This document shows, in pieces, positions 33,747 through 42,377 of a stretch of 64,000 bases of DNA (positions are counted from its first letter, which is position 1; each line of letters begins with the position of its first letter). The notes beneath the pieces are model-generated. The model searched no databases and was not told the origin of the DNA. It was given only the letters and a program-made list of their open reading frames with translations. Origin of the DNA: Desulfosporosinus acidiphilus SJ4 (lineage in GTDB: Bacteria > Bacillota > Desulfitobacteriia > Desulfitobacteriales > Desulfitobacteriaceae); NCBI RefSeq assembly GCF_000255115.2, contig NC_018068.1, forward strand, positions 1,397,977 through 1,461,976, in the 5' to 3' direction. The translations under genes were made by a program, and so were the position numbers.

Positions 33747-35291
33747 TCAATTGACTCCGAATGTAATATGTGTTCTTATTTCGGCGCCAAAAGTGGCCCC
33801 AACATTCCGTGTATCCATTCTTTGGGCTTGAATTTCTTTAACAACACTTGTAATAACGTGACGTCGTAATTTAGGATCTTCTGTGTCCGCTAAGAGTGCA
33901 AGCTCATTTAGCTTATTTAAAAAGTTTTCAGATGCTGACGGTAGAAGATTATTTTCTAATTCTTTTTCAAGTTGCAACCGTTGAACTTTTATTTCGGCTA
34001 AAGAGTTCTTAATTTCTGTCAACTGTTTCTCGGCCATGTTCAGATCTATAAGATCTTGCCGGAAAAGAAGTGTAACTTTGTCGCGTTCCTGAAGAAGTTT
34101 ATCTTCCTTATTTTTAAGCCTTATTCCAGCCTCTTGAAGCCCAATCGTGTCATTTGATTTATTAGTTTTGCTTAATTCTTCGGACATTATGGAAGGATTC
34201 TTAAGCATGTTCGATATATATTGCCATATGCTTTCATCTAGGTCTTTAGCAGGGATTTGACGGGCTGGGCATTTATTTGTTTCGCCAAGATGGCTTTTAC
34301 CACTCATTGCTCTGCCTGTCTTACAAGCGTAATATTGTTTTCTTCTTGATCCACTGTGTACGGATCGCATATGCTGCCCACAGAGCGGACAAACGATAAG
34401 ATTTCGGCATAAGTATTGATAATCAAAAGGTTGCTTGGTAATGCGTTTATTAAGTTGCAATTGTCTTTGTGCGGCTTCCCAGATCTCACGGGTTATAATT
34501 GGAGGAATGGGCACTGCAATCCACTCTGAGGGTTTTCGAGTGCCTCTCTTAAACTTGTTTTGACCAATCTTTGTTTTATATTCTTTATTAACCCAATGTA
34601 TACCCGCATATGTTTCACGTGTGATAATGTCATGAACTGTCCCAATATTCCAACTGTTTATATCAGTCCTGGTTGGATACTGTAACTGAGCTAGACGTGT
34701 TGCAATAGCTCTAATGCCTAGATGATCCTCTACTACCCAGGAAAATATCTGCCGGATCATTTTTGCCTCATCGTCGTTAATCGTATAAACGGACCTTTCG
34801 GCATCCCAGTTATATCCATAAGGATGATTGTTTTTAATTACTTTGCCTGATAGAGCCTTTCCTCTCTTGCCACGTTGCATTCTCTCTCTAATTTTTTCGC
34901 GTTCATAAGCGCTGACAGCTCCTTGGATACTATAAAATAGTTTTCCTTCCGGAGTATTTTGCCATTCGAAATTAACAAAATGAAGCTGGGCACCACTACT
35001 TTCTATTTCATCTGTAATTAAAAGTTGGTGGGTGAGATTACGAGCCAGCCGATCTGGATCATAGACGATAACAGCTCCGAAACGTTTTTCTCGTAAAGCA
35101 TTTCGGAGCTCATCTAATGCTGGACGCTCTAAATAAGCACCAGAATAGCCATCTTCAATAAATTCTTCAACACTTAAGACGTTGGGAATTTCATGAGCTT
35201 TCTTTCGACATTCGGTAAGTTGAGTTTCGATGCTATATCCTTTTTCTGCTTGCTGATCAGTTGACACGCGAACATATATAGCAACAATCAA
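33747..35291 (-). CDS. Large serine recombinase (element integrase)
   Basis: A 514-residue recombinase. TTG 35291 is preferred (AGGAG seven bases upstream) over GTG 35300. Catalytic Ser10 lies in IYVRVST; GYSGAYLERPAL and VIVYDPDRLARN follow. The recombinase domain covers about 155-270, the zinc ribbon CPLCGQHM...YYAC about 305-330, then a coiled coil and a C-terminal strand region. It is distinct from the tandem pair at 10 kb. Its 3' end points at the broken mntH gene, the usual position of an integrase beside its att site. Confidence 0.92.
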   Translation of the reverse strand: MIVAIYVRVSTDQQAEKGYSIETQLTECRKKAHEIPNVLSVEEFIEDGYSGAYLERPALDELRNALREKRFGAVIVYDPDRLARNLTHQLLITDEIESSGAQLHFVNFEWQNTPEGKLFYSIQGAVSAYEREKIRERMQRGKRGKALSGKVIKNNHPYGYNWDAERSVYTINDDEAKMIRQIFSWVVEDHLGIRAIATRLAQLQYPTRTDINSWNIGTVHDIITRETYAGIHWVNKEYKTKIGQNKFKRGTRKPSEWIAVPIPPIITREIWEAAQRQLQLNKRITKQPFDYQYLCRNLIVCPLCGQHMRSVHSGSRRKQYYACKTGRAMSGKSHLGETNKCPARQIPAKDLDESIWQYISNMLKNPSIMSEELSKTNKSNDTIGLQEAGIRLKNKEDKLLQERDKVTLLFRQDLIDLNMAEKQLTEIKNSLAEIKVQRLQLEKELENNLLPSASENFLNKLNELALLADTEDPKLRRHVITSVVKEIQAQRMDTRNVGATFGAEIRTHITFGVN

Positions 35292-35362
35292 ACCAATCAC
35301 TCCTAATTTTGGATAGGCCTTGTAAATAAGCCCCCACGCATAGGATTTATGGGGGTGAGACT

Positions 35363-35512
35363 ATGGCTAAAGCAAACATCACCATTAAAAGTAACTGGGA
35401 TCAACTCACTAAAGAGCACCAGGAATATCTATGCCGTATATACTCTCAGATATTGATCAAATCTCTTTGGGACAAAATTAATAAGGAAAGAGGACTAAAA
35501 AAGACGACTTAA
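35363..35512 (+). CDS. 49-aa phage-type protein, paralog of the 37051 gene
   Basis: ATG 35363 after GGGGGTG gives 49 residues: MAKANITIKSNWDQLTKEHQ... with a helical middle and Lys-rich end. It matches the 50-aa protein at 37051 (TITSNWNQLNREQQ). The RBS lies in a CCCCCA/TGGGGG hairpin (35331-35356), so translation may be controlled. Function unknown. Confidence 0.55.
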   Translation: MAKANITIKSNWDQLTKEHQEYLCRIYSQILIKSLWDKINKERGLKKTT

Positions 35513-35538
35513 TTTTTGTTCGTATCTAAAAGCAGATT

Positions 35539-36045
35539 TTAACTGATTTTTATATTACTATGTACCATAGCGGTCTTGAATAAATCCCTACCTTTGAATT
35601 TTAACTCTGTGTCTCCAAAACGTATTTTGAAGAATTCGAGTTTTCGATACATAAACCATTCGGTCACGCTAAAATAATCGGCTAAATCAAAGCAATTATG
35701 GTTGCCGTCTTCAAGCGCCTTTACAAATTCATTATCGGGGATCAGAAAGTCCGTAGCCCAACGTGCTGCTTTCAGTTCATCTTGTGACTCCATAGTTTTA
35801 AGATTAGCAGAAGTGTGTGCTATTAGGAGATTCGTTCGAGCAGCAGTATAAAAGTGACCTATCTCTTCTGCTAATACGCATCTATGTAACCGATGTAAGG
35901 AATGAAGGTGTTGGTCGAGAATAATTAAGGGGCCTATTCTATTATCATAAAGATAAAGACCGTGTATTCGTTCAGGTGCGCGGGAAAGATCTTCATATCG
36001 CACTTTAATATTTTCTTTTTCTATAATGTTCCAAAGTCTTTCCAT
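35539..36045 (-). CDS. ImmA/IrrE-like metallopeptidase-type protein
   Basis: A 168-residue protein from ATG 36045 (GAGGAAAA upstream). The motif CVLAEEIGHFYT takes the place of the HExxH zinc site; the first His is Glu, a variant I recall from other clostridial phages. DELKAARWATDFLIPDNEF follows, as in ImmA proteins. In ICEBs1-type elements ImmA cleaves the repressor ImmR to trigger induction. It lies 69 bases downstream of the cI-like repressor on the same strand, supporting that role. Confidence 0.75.
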   Translation of the reverse strand: MERLWNIIEKENIKVRYEDLSRAPERIHGLYLYDNRIGPLIILDQHLHSLHRLHRCVLAEEIGHFYTAARTNLLIAHTSANLKTMESQDELKAARWATDFLIPDNEFVKALEDGNHNCFDLADYFSVTEWFMYRKLEFFKIRFGDTELKFKGRDLFKTAMVHSNIKIS

Positions 36046-36114
36046 GCAGTTTTCCTCGCTCGAAATATGTCTCATAATGTCGTATATCTCGATAAATATT
36101 GAAACTACCTTCCC

Positions 36115-36489
36115 TTATCGGTTGGTAGTTTCATTTTTTCGCATCTTTTGTAGCTCTTCTTTGAGGACGTTTTTAATTATCGATCTAAGTTCAAGTGAAG
36201 GTTCTCGTCCATACTCACCTTCTTTATTTGCAGCAAGAATAAAATCAAATTCGTCCTCATCTTCGCTTTTCGTCTGCTCTACTGACTTTCGTTGATCGGA
36301 GAACCCAACGAGATAGTCGATGGTGCAATTAAAAAATTTAGCAATATTCTTAAGGGATTCAATATCAGGAGAACGCTTACCAGTTTTCCATTGACTAATA
36401 GTAGAATCAGCCATATTCAGATGCTCAGCTAAAACTGATTGCTGAATACCCTTTTCAGTTAATAATAGCTCAAGCCTCTGCCCAAACAT
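36115..36489 (-). CDS. cI/ImmR-like XRE repressor
   Basis: A 124-residue protein with GGAGGGG before ATG 36489. Residues 8-60 form an HTH: LTEKGIQQSVLAEHLNMADS then TISQWKTGKRSPD, followed by FNCTIDYLVGFSD. The C-half is acidic and helical. It is divergent from the Cro-like gene at 36652, with palindromic operators between. It likely holds the element in the integrated state. Confidence 0.85.
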   Translation of the reverse strand: MFGQRLELLLTEKGIQQSVLAEHLNMADSTISQWKTGKRSPDIESLKNIAKFFNCTIDYLVGFSDQRKSVEQTKSEDEDEFDFILAANKEGEYGREPSLELRSIIKNVLKEELQKMRKNETTNR

Positions 36490-36518
36490 TGCAACCCCTC
36501 CAATTACTTGTTTAAACT

Positions 36519-36622
36519 ATTATATCACAATTTGTGAAATGGAAACCGAAGTTCACAAAATGACAAGAATGTATTGACATTTAACGAAGTGTGAAATATA
36601 CTCAATTTAACACATCGTGAAA
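36519..36622. promoter_or_regulatory. Divergent control region with operators and two promoters
   Basis: Rightward promoter: TTGACA (36574-36579), 17 bp, TATACT (36597-36602). Leftward: extended -10 TGATATAAT (minus strand, about 36519-36527). Operators: perfect TCACAATTTGTGA at 36525-36537, half-sites TTCACA at 36552 and TGTGAA at 36590, and ACACATCGTGAA near 36610. The operators overlap both promoters, as expected for a lysogeny switch. Confidence 0.75.
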
Positions 36623-36651
36623 TTGTTAATATTCTTAGGGGAGGTGTTTAA

Positions 36652-36840
36652 ATGCATATCTTAGAACAAATTCGAATGGATAATGATTTATCTAAAGAGT
36701 CAATAATGAAAAGGCTCGAAATTGGCAGCAGCTACTACTCAATGCTTGTAAATGGTAAAAGAGACATTTCAAAGTCCTTAGCAATTAAGATTTGCAAAGA
36801 ATACGGGTTATCACTTGAGGAAGTTTTTTTTTCTAATTGA
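36652..36840 (+). CDS. Cro-like XRE regulator
   Basis: A 62-residue protein after GGGGAGG. The HTH spans residues 8-45: LSKESIMKRLEIGSSYYSML with NGKRDISKSLAIKICKEYG, then LSLEEVFF. It is read from the strong rightward promoter and followed at once by a perfect operator. Size and position fit a Cro-type counter-repressor. Confidence 0.8.
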   Translation: MHILEQIRMDNDLSKESIMKRLEIGSSYYSMLVNGKRDISKSLAIKICKEYGLSLEEVFFSN

Positions 36841-36841
36841 T

Positions 36842-36856
36842 TTCACATAATGTGAA
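36842..36856. promoter_or_regulatory. Perfect 15-bp operator TTCACATAATGTGAA
   Basis: An exact palindrome one base after the cro-like stop codon. It uses the same TTCACA half-site as those between the two regulators, so it is probably an additional repressor site. Confidence 0.65.
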
Positions 36857-36873
36857 GTAAATGGGATTCTCTG

Positions 36874-36903
36874 AGGTATCACAAGGGAAGTGTGATGCCT
36901 TTC
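36874..36903 (+). terminator. Terminator after the cro-like gene
   Basis: AGGTATCACA pairs with TGTGATGCCT (one G-U) and TTC follows. Confidence 0.55.
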
Positions 36904-37050
36904 TTAGAAACAATTTAAATAAAGAAATTAGTCTATTTGAGGGCTTGTTTGAAAGAATGGGTAATTTCGGAATTAAATGTATGTACCGGAATAACTGGTA
37001 CGTGTTTATAAGGTTTTTAACCCATAGAAAATTAACCTGAGGTGATTACT

Positions 37051-37203
37051 ATGGCGGCGGTTGTCACAATAACAAGTAATTGGAACCAACTTAATCGGGA
37101 ACAGCAATCATCCCTTAAAACTTTGTATGCTCGTATTTTGGCTAAAGCTATGCTTACTGGTTGTAATAATTATTCAAAAGAAAAGATAGCCGCAAGTAAT
37201 TAG
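37051..37203 (+). CDS. 50-aa phage-type protein, paralog of the 35363 gene
   Basis: ATG 37051 follows GAGGTG and encodes 50 residues beginning MAAVVTITSNWNQLNREQQS. It shares length, the TI-SNWxQL core and a helical middle with the 35363 protein, so the pair flanking the switch are paralogs. Function unknown. Confidence 0.55.
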   Translation: MAAVVTITSNWNQLNREQQSSLKTLYARILAKAMLTGCNNYSKEKIAASN

Positions 37204-37548
37204 AATTATAACACTATTTTATCTCGGAAGATTCCTTCTATCTGTAATTCAAAGGTTTGTCATGTATAAGTCGATATCGAGATTCATTAATCTTTATTAT
37301 CAATTCTACAAAATCGCACTTCTCTAGAAAAAGGTCATTTTCCCCAATTTCTCAGACTTAAATTAATCATTTGAAAAAGAAATTATTTTCAAGAATGCAT
37401 GCTAATTACTATCATATCATGGCTACATTTTCTATTAGTTTATCTGCTTTAAAGATATTTTACATCAAGGCTTGGGTAGAATGGAAGATTCTTTTCTAGC
37501 TATTTACTTAAAGAGTAACACTCTACATATGGAAAGGGGGAAGGAGAG
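37204..37548. other. Gap before the early operon
   Basis: No ORF is supported. The AT-rich sequence upstream of 37549 probably holds the promoter of the early genes, but I cannot pick out hexamers with confidence. Confidence 0.35.
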
Positions 37549-38163
37549 ATGCAACCCGAAATTTTATCTCAACATGCATCTGGGCTTGATGAATTGGAAA
37601 TCGCGATTAACTACTTGCGGCAATGCCAAAGCGACTTGAAAAGGCAGCCGTACGATCTGCAAAGAGCGCAGCTTATAAAAGAATGGCTTATTGATTTATA
37701 TATTCTCCGTAAACATCATCCAGAATATAAGCCAGATCTAGAAAAACGCGTGCATTACCAGAATACTAATGATGAAATCCTTCTTAGTGATCCCGAACTT
37801 ATTAATGTTAAGGCTAAAATAGAGTTCTTGGATCCGTTCGAGATGAAGGACGAATGGCATGAATCGGCGATGGTTCGGGAACTTATGGATGGACTCACGA
37901 TTATGGAATATGAGGCAGTTACCATGTGCTGGCTCAATGGTTTAGGTCCGACCGAGGCGGCTCAGTACATGGGCTGCAGCGCGCGGAACATATCCACATA
38001 TTTAATCAGAGCTCGTACAAAGATGGTTGCCAAGTATCTTAATTCGTCGCAAATGGTTCTCTCGGGTTTTGACGTTCCACCGACCGTCCGCAGTCATCAC
38101 CATAAGAAAAGTCCTTTACAGTTAAATATGGCTAAAAAGCAAGCACAATTGACCTTGTTTTAA
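37549..38163 (+). CDS. Phage sigma-70 region 4-like regulator
   Basis: A 204-residue protein after GGGGGAAGGAG. The C-terminal half has LTIMEYEAVTMCWLNGLGPT then EAAQYMGCSARNISTYLIRA, a sigma region 4/LuxR-type HTH. The N-half (about 1-110) is helical and lacks a sigma region 2. Such proteins (ArpU/RinA-like or sigma-like) activate later operons in Firmicute phages. It opens a run of plus-strand genes reaching 44.3 kb. Confidence 0.7.
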   Translation: MQPEILSQHASGLDELEIAINYLRQCQSDLKRQPYDLQRAQLIKEWLIDLYILRKHHPEYKPDLEKRVHYQNTNDEILLSDPELINVKAKIEFLDPFEMKDEWHESAMVRELMDGLTIMEYEAVTMCWLNGLGPTEAAQYMGCSARNISTYLIRARTKMVAKYLNSSQMVLSGFDVPPTVRSHHHKKSPLQLNMAKKQAQLTLF

Positions 38164-38185
38164 CAACGAGAAAGGAGGATTGAAA

Positions 38186-39011
38186 ATGCTTTTGCTCATT
38201 GATGCTAACAACCTGCTTGCGCGATCTTTTTACGGGAGACACCCTTTATATGATGCGAAAGGTCTGCCTATCCATGCTGTTTCCGGTCTCGTGAACTGGG
38301 TGCTTAGATTTCATCATGCGTATAAGCCGACCATGATGGCTGCTTGCTGGGATTATGATGCTCCAACCTTTCGCTGTCAGCTTTACCCGGCCTATAAGGC
38401 TACTCGAAAGCCAACACCACGGGAACTCTCTGAACAAATTCCTCGAGCAAAAAAAGCCCTGGAAAATTTAAGTATTACTCAGTTAGAAGTCAGCGGTTAT
38501 GAGGCAGACGATGTCATAGGGACATTGGCCTCAAAATCCAAGGAATTTGTACGGATCGTTTTCGGGGACAGAGATCTCTTTCAGATAATCAGTCGGAACG
38601 TGCTGGTGGATTATCTAAGGCCCAGAAAACAACCTCAGACGTTAACTTACTTTAGTCACGAAGAAATCTACGGAATCGATCCCGGTCAGTGGGTTGATTA
38701 TAAAGCCTTGGTGGGTGATCGGGCCGACAATATTCCCGGAGTTCCAAGCATTGGAGAAAAAACAGTGTGGCCGATTCTAAAACAAGGGCTGTCCTTAAAA
38801 GACCTCTTACAGTATCTGGATATTTTTTTTAGGCATTAAAGCTACAAGAAAACTCGTGGAGTTTAAAGACCAGGCTTTATTAAGTTGGAAATTAGCAAAA
38901 ATTGATTGCGATGTACCACTGGAACAACCTCAGGCCTCGGCCGTTGATTTTCAGTCACTGTTGTCACGAAGGACCTTACACGCTTTGAAGCTGGACAGCA
39001 AAATAGCCTGA
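38186..39011 (+). pseudogene. 5'-3' exonuclease (FEN/T5-type) with poly-T frameshift
   Basis: ATG 38186 (AAAGGAGG upstream) opens LLIDANNLLARSFYG. GYEADDVIGTLA, FGDRDLFQI and VGDRADNIPGVPSIGEKT follow, which are the metal-binding Asp residues and helix-3-turn-helix of FEN-type nucleases. A run of eight T at 38823-38830 puts the frame into an early TAA (38837). Reading seven T restores IFLGIKATRKLVEFKDQALL to TGA 39011 and a normal length of about 274 residues. Either a slippage mutation or a slippage-expressed gene. Confidence 0.8.
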
Positions 39012-39166
39012 GAGGCAAGAATCGGCATTAATTCAATACGAGATAGACGAAAGTGCTAAAGGGACCTGAATGAGGTATGGAATATCTTAATAAATTTCGG
39101 GTTGCTTTGAATCGAACAGACGCCGAACTACACCAACGAAAAGATGTTTGAAAAGGAGGCGTCATA

Positions 39167-39496
39167 ATGTGTAACGAATGTGATTCTTTTCTACTGGACT
39201 GCGGCTCTCCGACGTGCCTCACCGGTGATGAAATTCCGGAAAAACAATGGCTGAGTCATAAGGGGAAACGTTTGCCTCAACCCAAAAAGGTGGAAGGATT
39301 CGAAAAACTCACCACCGAGCAACAAGAACTCTTTACAGCGTTTCTGGACCGCTTTTACAGAGGCTGGGAATTTCCCGAGGAGCATTGCCCTGTGAATGTT
39401 GCTGCTACATGGGATGAAGGCAGTGGAAACTATCTGAGAGTAGATTTCAAAGATGGAATGTGGTTGCACGTTAAGGACCCAAGGACTTGGTATTAA
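39167..39496 (+). CDS. Hypothetical phage protein
   Basis: A 109-residue protein after AAAGGAGG. The N-terminus is Cys-rich (MCNECDSFLLDCGSPTCLTG), followed by a charged helical centre and a strand-rich end (YLRVDFKDGMWLHVKD). The cysteines may bind zinc. No family recognised. It lies in the early operon between the exonuclease and other small genes. Confidence 0.55.
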   Translation: MCNECDSFLLDCGSPTCLTGDEIPEKQWLSHKGKRLPQPKKVEGFEKLTTEQQELFTAFLDRFYRGWEFPEEHCPVNVAATWDEGSGNYLRVDFKDGMWLHVKDPRTWY

Positions 39497-39527
39497 GCTA
39501 GATTGATCCAAGAAAGGCTGTGTCGAT

Positions 39528-39755
39528 GTGAACGTAAAACGGGAAGACGTAATTCAGTCCATCAGTAAAATCAGAGATTCGAAGGGTTCACCGAAATTAA
39601 AGGATCTTGAAGCCCTCAGGATTGTCATGACATTAACTCCGGAATGTCGAGAATGTACTCGCAATGCCTATCATTATGGTCAATGTACGGGTCGAACCAG
39701 TAAAACACCATGTCTAATATTTGAGCAGCGAAGAGCTAGCACACCTGCGATGTAA
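39528..39755 (+). CDS. Small Cys-containing phage protein
   Basis: A 75-residue protein from GTG 39528 (AAAGG upstream). The N-half is a helix-rich VKREDVIQSISKIRD; the C-half has ECRECTRNAYHYGQC and a final Cys, suggesting a zinc knuckle. Function unknown. Confidence 0.5.
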   Translation: MNVKREDVIQSISKIRDSKGSPKLKDLEALRIVMTLTPECRECTRNAYHYGQCTGRTSKTPCLIFEQRRASTPAM

Positions 39756-39816
39756 GGTAAATGAACAATCGGCAACCATTCATAGAGCCTTAACTCATAC
39801 TTGGAGAGTGAGTAAC

Positions 39817-40230
39817 ATGTTGAATTTCCAAAAGGAAATAGAACGGATCCTCCATCAGGTTGGTGATTACGATTCCTTTATGACTGATGACCAATTTTCA
39901 AGGTGCTATCGGATTTCGGAGACCGTTTTAGAGATAAACAAACAAACGAATGACATCGTGATAATTTTTTTAGAGGACCGATTTGAGTTTCAGACGCTTC
40001 TTTATAACCCGGCCTGGTATCCAACCCAAGTTGTCAAAGGCAACAAGGTGATCCCTATCGTCATTACTTATGAAAATGGCCGTGCCCATAGTGCCCGTAA
40101 CTGGTGCATCTTTCGAGAAACCTCAGAGGGCGTTGCCAGAATGTTGATGAGTGCTGTGCCACAAGGTTTGGCTCATAACTCAAGATGGGTGACGAAAGAG
40201 ATCGCATTTGAACAAATGGCGTTATGGTGA
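39817..40230 (+). CDS. Hypothetical phage protein
   Basis: A 137-residue protein from ATG 39817, with TTGGAGAG nine bases upstream; a longer frame opening at 39721 overlaps the previous gene and lacks an RBS. It has an alternating helix and strand pattern (NDIVIIFLEDRFEFQTLLYN, VIPIVITYENGR). No motif identifies it. Confidence 0.5.
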   Translation: MLNFQKEIERILHQVGDYDSFMTDDQFSRCYRISETVLEINKQTNDIVIIFLEDRFEFQTLLYNPAWYPTQVVKGNKVIPIVITYENGRAHSARNWCIFRETSEGVARMLMSAVPQGLAHNSRWVTKEIAFEQMALW

Positions 40231-40599
40231 TCCCCACGGGTTCAGGGATTATTCCGGGCGTGGAGGCAAAGATCGCAAGGCGTGAGGAGGTACAAGGGAC
40301 AATACTTGTGATGGCGGATGTTAGTGGATTGAACTCGGCCTCTCATGTAATTGTACGTAAAATACAGCTCTAGGTCATAGCTTCATAACGACCTATAACG
40401 CGGTAAAAGAGCTTGTCGCTTAGTTGATACTCTATCCTGAGAGGAATACTGAACCTAAGCGAGTTGCCATCATAAATCAACGATTTGACTGAGAAAGTAA
40501 GTTCTTTGAAGTCAAATTAGGACAAGCTCATCGTTTAACTTTGGTTGAAATTATTCCTGCGAATACATAAAGCTTTTACATAAGAGGGGGGAGAAGGAC
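40231..40599. other. Gap within the early operon
   Basis: No intact ORF. A short frame (MADVSGLNSASHVIV) after GAGGAGG near 40290 suggests a lost gene. The end holds the RBS of the replication protein. Confidence 0.35.
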
Positions 40600-41664
40600 A
40601 TGGGAACTTCTAGCAGCAATCAGATGCATCGGACAAGAATCTTTACTCTAAATGAACTTTCCCTCAGATTATCGCCGGCGTTAGCGGACGAGATCGGTTT
40701 AAACGAATCCATACTACTGCTTCAACTGGAATATTGGATCCACATAACGGACCACGATATCGAAGGCAAACGTTGGACCTACCAAAGTGTAAGAGATATG
40801 CAAGATAAGGCCTTTACCTTTTGGAGTGTTTCGACAGTGGCCAGAACAGTGAAGAGTCTTCTTGATAAAAAACTGATTATCGAAGGTAATTACAACAAAG
40901 ACCCTTATGACAAAACCCGCTGGTTTGCCCTGAATCACAAAGAATTGTCGAAGCTCAGGAGTATCATGATTAAAGAATATAATGGAAATAGGAGTGAGAC
41001 ACCCCTGTCTCAAAATGACACACCCCTTCAGCTACACGATAAAATTCCCCTAAGTCAAAATGAGACACCCTTGTGTCATGATGAGACAACCCTGATCCAA
41101 AATGACACAACCCTGTTTCAAAATGACACGACAATACCACAGATTACTCCACAGATTACCCCAGAGATGACTCTAAAGAACGTTATTGATGTTGATGATG
41201 ATGTTGATATTCGCACGCGTCAAAACGATATTCGTCAGGCAGAGCCCCTTGAGCGTAACGGAAAGAGTACTTCGCCACCCCTGCAACCTGGTAAGGTGAC
41301 GGGGCTGAAAGCGATTGAATTTGCCGAGATAAACCTTAAACGTGAGCTCTCTGAGTTTGAGCGCGAAATACTTAGAGACTGGTGTGCTAAATTCCGTGCG
41401 AACCCGAATTGTCACGATCCCGAGGCGGTGGTGATCGCCGGATTAAAACGCTGTGTTATCAAGCACGACCTTTCCAGTTTGATTGCTTACTTAAACAGGG
41501 TTCTTGAAAACTACGAGTTCCATAATATTACGACGGTTGAACAAGTTAATCGCTTGAATCAAAACCGAAAGAATCCCCAAAATCCTGTTAAAAATAAAAG
41601 TGACACTGTCCTAAAAAAGTCGGGCAGCGTTATAACGGGCAAATATGAACCATTTTACTTGTGA
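40600..41664 (+). CDS. DnaD-like phage replication protein with repeat linker
   Basis: A 354-residue protein after GAGGGGGGAG. Residues 15-125 form a winged-helix domain (LSLRLSPALADEIGLNESIL, RWTYQSVRDMQ, SVSTVARTVKSLLDKKLI), usual for phage replication initiators of the DnaD/DnaB type. Residues 138-182 are a linker of about seven-residue units such as TPLSQND, TPLCHDE, TTLIQND and TTLFQND. The C-domain (about 245-310) is helical. It probably binds the replication origin and recruits the helicase; no helicase loader is seen beside it. Confidence 0.75.
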   Translation: MGTSSSNQMHRTRIFTLNELSLRLSPALADEIGLNESILLLQLEYWIHITDHDIEGKRWTYQSVRDMQDKAFTFWSVSTVARTVKSLLDKKLIIEGNYNKDPYDKTRWFALNHKELSKLRSIMIKEYNGNRSETPLSQNDTPLQLHDKIPLSQNETPLCHDETTLIQNDTTLFQNDTTIPQITPQITPEMTLKNVIDVDDDVDIRTRQNDIRQAEPLERNGKSTSPPLQPGKVTGLKAIEFAEINLKRELSEFEREILRDWCAKFRANPNCHDPEAVVIAGLKRCVIKHDLSSLIAYLNRVLENYEFHNITTVEQVNRLNQNRKNPQNPVKNKSDTVLKKSGSVITGKYEPFYL

Positions 41665-41684
41665 CTAGGAGAGAGGTTGAAACG

Positions 41685-41891
41685 ATGGGTAAAAAAGCCA
41701 AAGCTAGATATACCAACGTTATGCTTCCGGTAAAACAACAACAATGCGTTCATTGTCAAAGCCGGGCAGTAAGAAGTATTGGCGCAAGCCATTATTTCTG
41801 CGCGGATTGCTGTATGGAGTTTACAATTTGCGGAGACAACGTGACTATGTACACAATCAGTGCGGATGGTGGGCTGTCGAGAATAAGTTAA
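41685..41891 (+). CDS. Zinc-ribbon small protein
   Basis: A 68-residue protein from ATG 41685 (AGGAGAGAGG upstream). It has CVHC near residue 25 and CADCC near 44, a four-Cys zinc ribbon, preceded by a basic MGKKAKARYTN. It follows the replication protein closely and probably binds nucleic acid. Confidence 0.6.
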   Translation: MGKKAKARYTNVMLPVKQQQCVHCQSRAVRSIGASHYFCADCCMEFTICGDNVTMYTISADGGLSRIS

Positions 41892-41916
41892 GGGTTCTTG
41901 AAAGAGGGGGAGCCGA

Positions 41917-41997
41917 ATGATCCATGTTCTAATCGTCATTGGCCTTTGGATGGCCCTGGCCGGCACAATAACATGGGCTCAAGAAGAGAGGGGTTAG
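41917..41997 (+). CDS. 26-aa single-span membrane peptide
   Basis: ATG 41917 after GAGGGGGAG gives 26 residues, MIHVLIVIGLWMALAGTITW then AQEERG: one membrane helix with a short charged tail. The next small ORF starts two bases after the stop, so they are coupled. Confidence 0.45.
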   Translation: MIHVLIVIGLWMALAGTITWAQEERG

Positions 41998-41999
41998 CA

Positions 42000-42116
42000 T
42001 GAAAACGTTAGGTTCCGTGGGTACCCGCAGCCTATTGTTTGGAGTTCATCAGTTTTTATGGCATCCTTTGACGGTTTGGTTAGTCTGGCTCGTGCTTGGG
42101 CGAGTGGTGAGCTAAA
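42000..42116 (+). CDS. Truncated phage protein (VGTRSLLFGVHQF type)
   Basis: 38 codons, MKTLGSVGTRSLLFGVHQFL then WHPLTVWLVWLVLG. I recall this opening from longer small proteins of clostridial phages, where the sequence goes on past residue 35; here it stops, so the gene is likely truncated by a frameshift or fused out of frame with the next ORF. Confidence 0.45.
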
Positions 42117-42351
42117 GGAATATCGAACCTCAGCGGAACAAACCGGCTTTATCAACATAAATCAAAGTCATCATCGATGGTTTAAACAGCTGAGAGCCCA
42201 TATGATAAACCAAGCCTACGAGGAAGTAAGAAAACAACGTTCACTAAAATCTAAGCTGCTGGAGATGACGTGGACATACAATCTGTACCAGGCCGATAAA
42301 AACCTCTTGCAATGCTCCAAAAACAGAGCGATGAATTATATATACTCGTAG
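42058..42351 (+). CDS. Hypothetical phage protein overlapping the previous ORF
   Basis: A 97-codon frame that overlaps the previous ORF and has no RBS at its first ATG. The sequence (SLARAWASGELKEYRTSAEQ, SHHRWFKQLRAHM) is helical and charged. It may be translated by coupling or be the 3' part of a frameshifted gene. Confidence 0.4.
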   Translation: MASFDGLVSLARAWASGELKEYRTSAEQTGFININQSHHRWFKQLRAHMINQAYEEVRKQRSLKSKLLEMTWTYNLYQADKNLLQCSKNRAMNYIYS

Positions 42352-42377
42352 AGCATAGGGCATAGGAGGATGATTAA

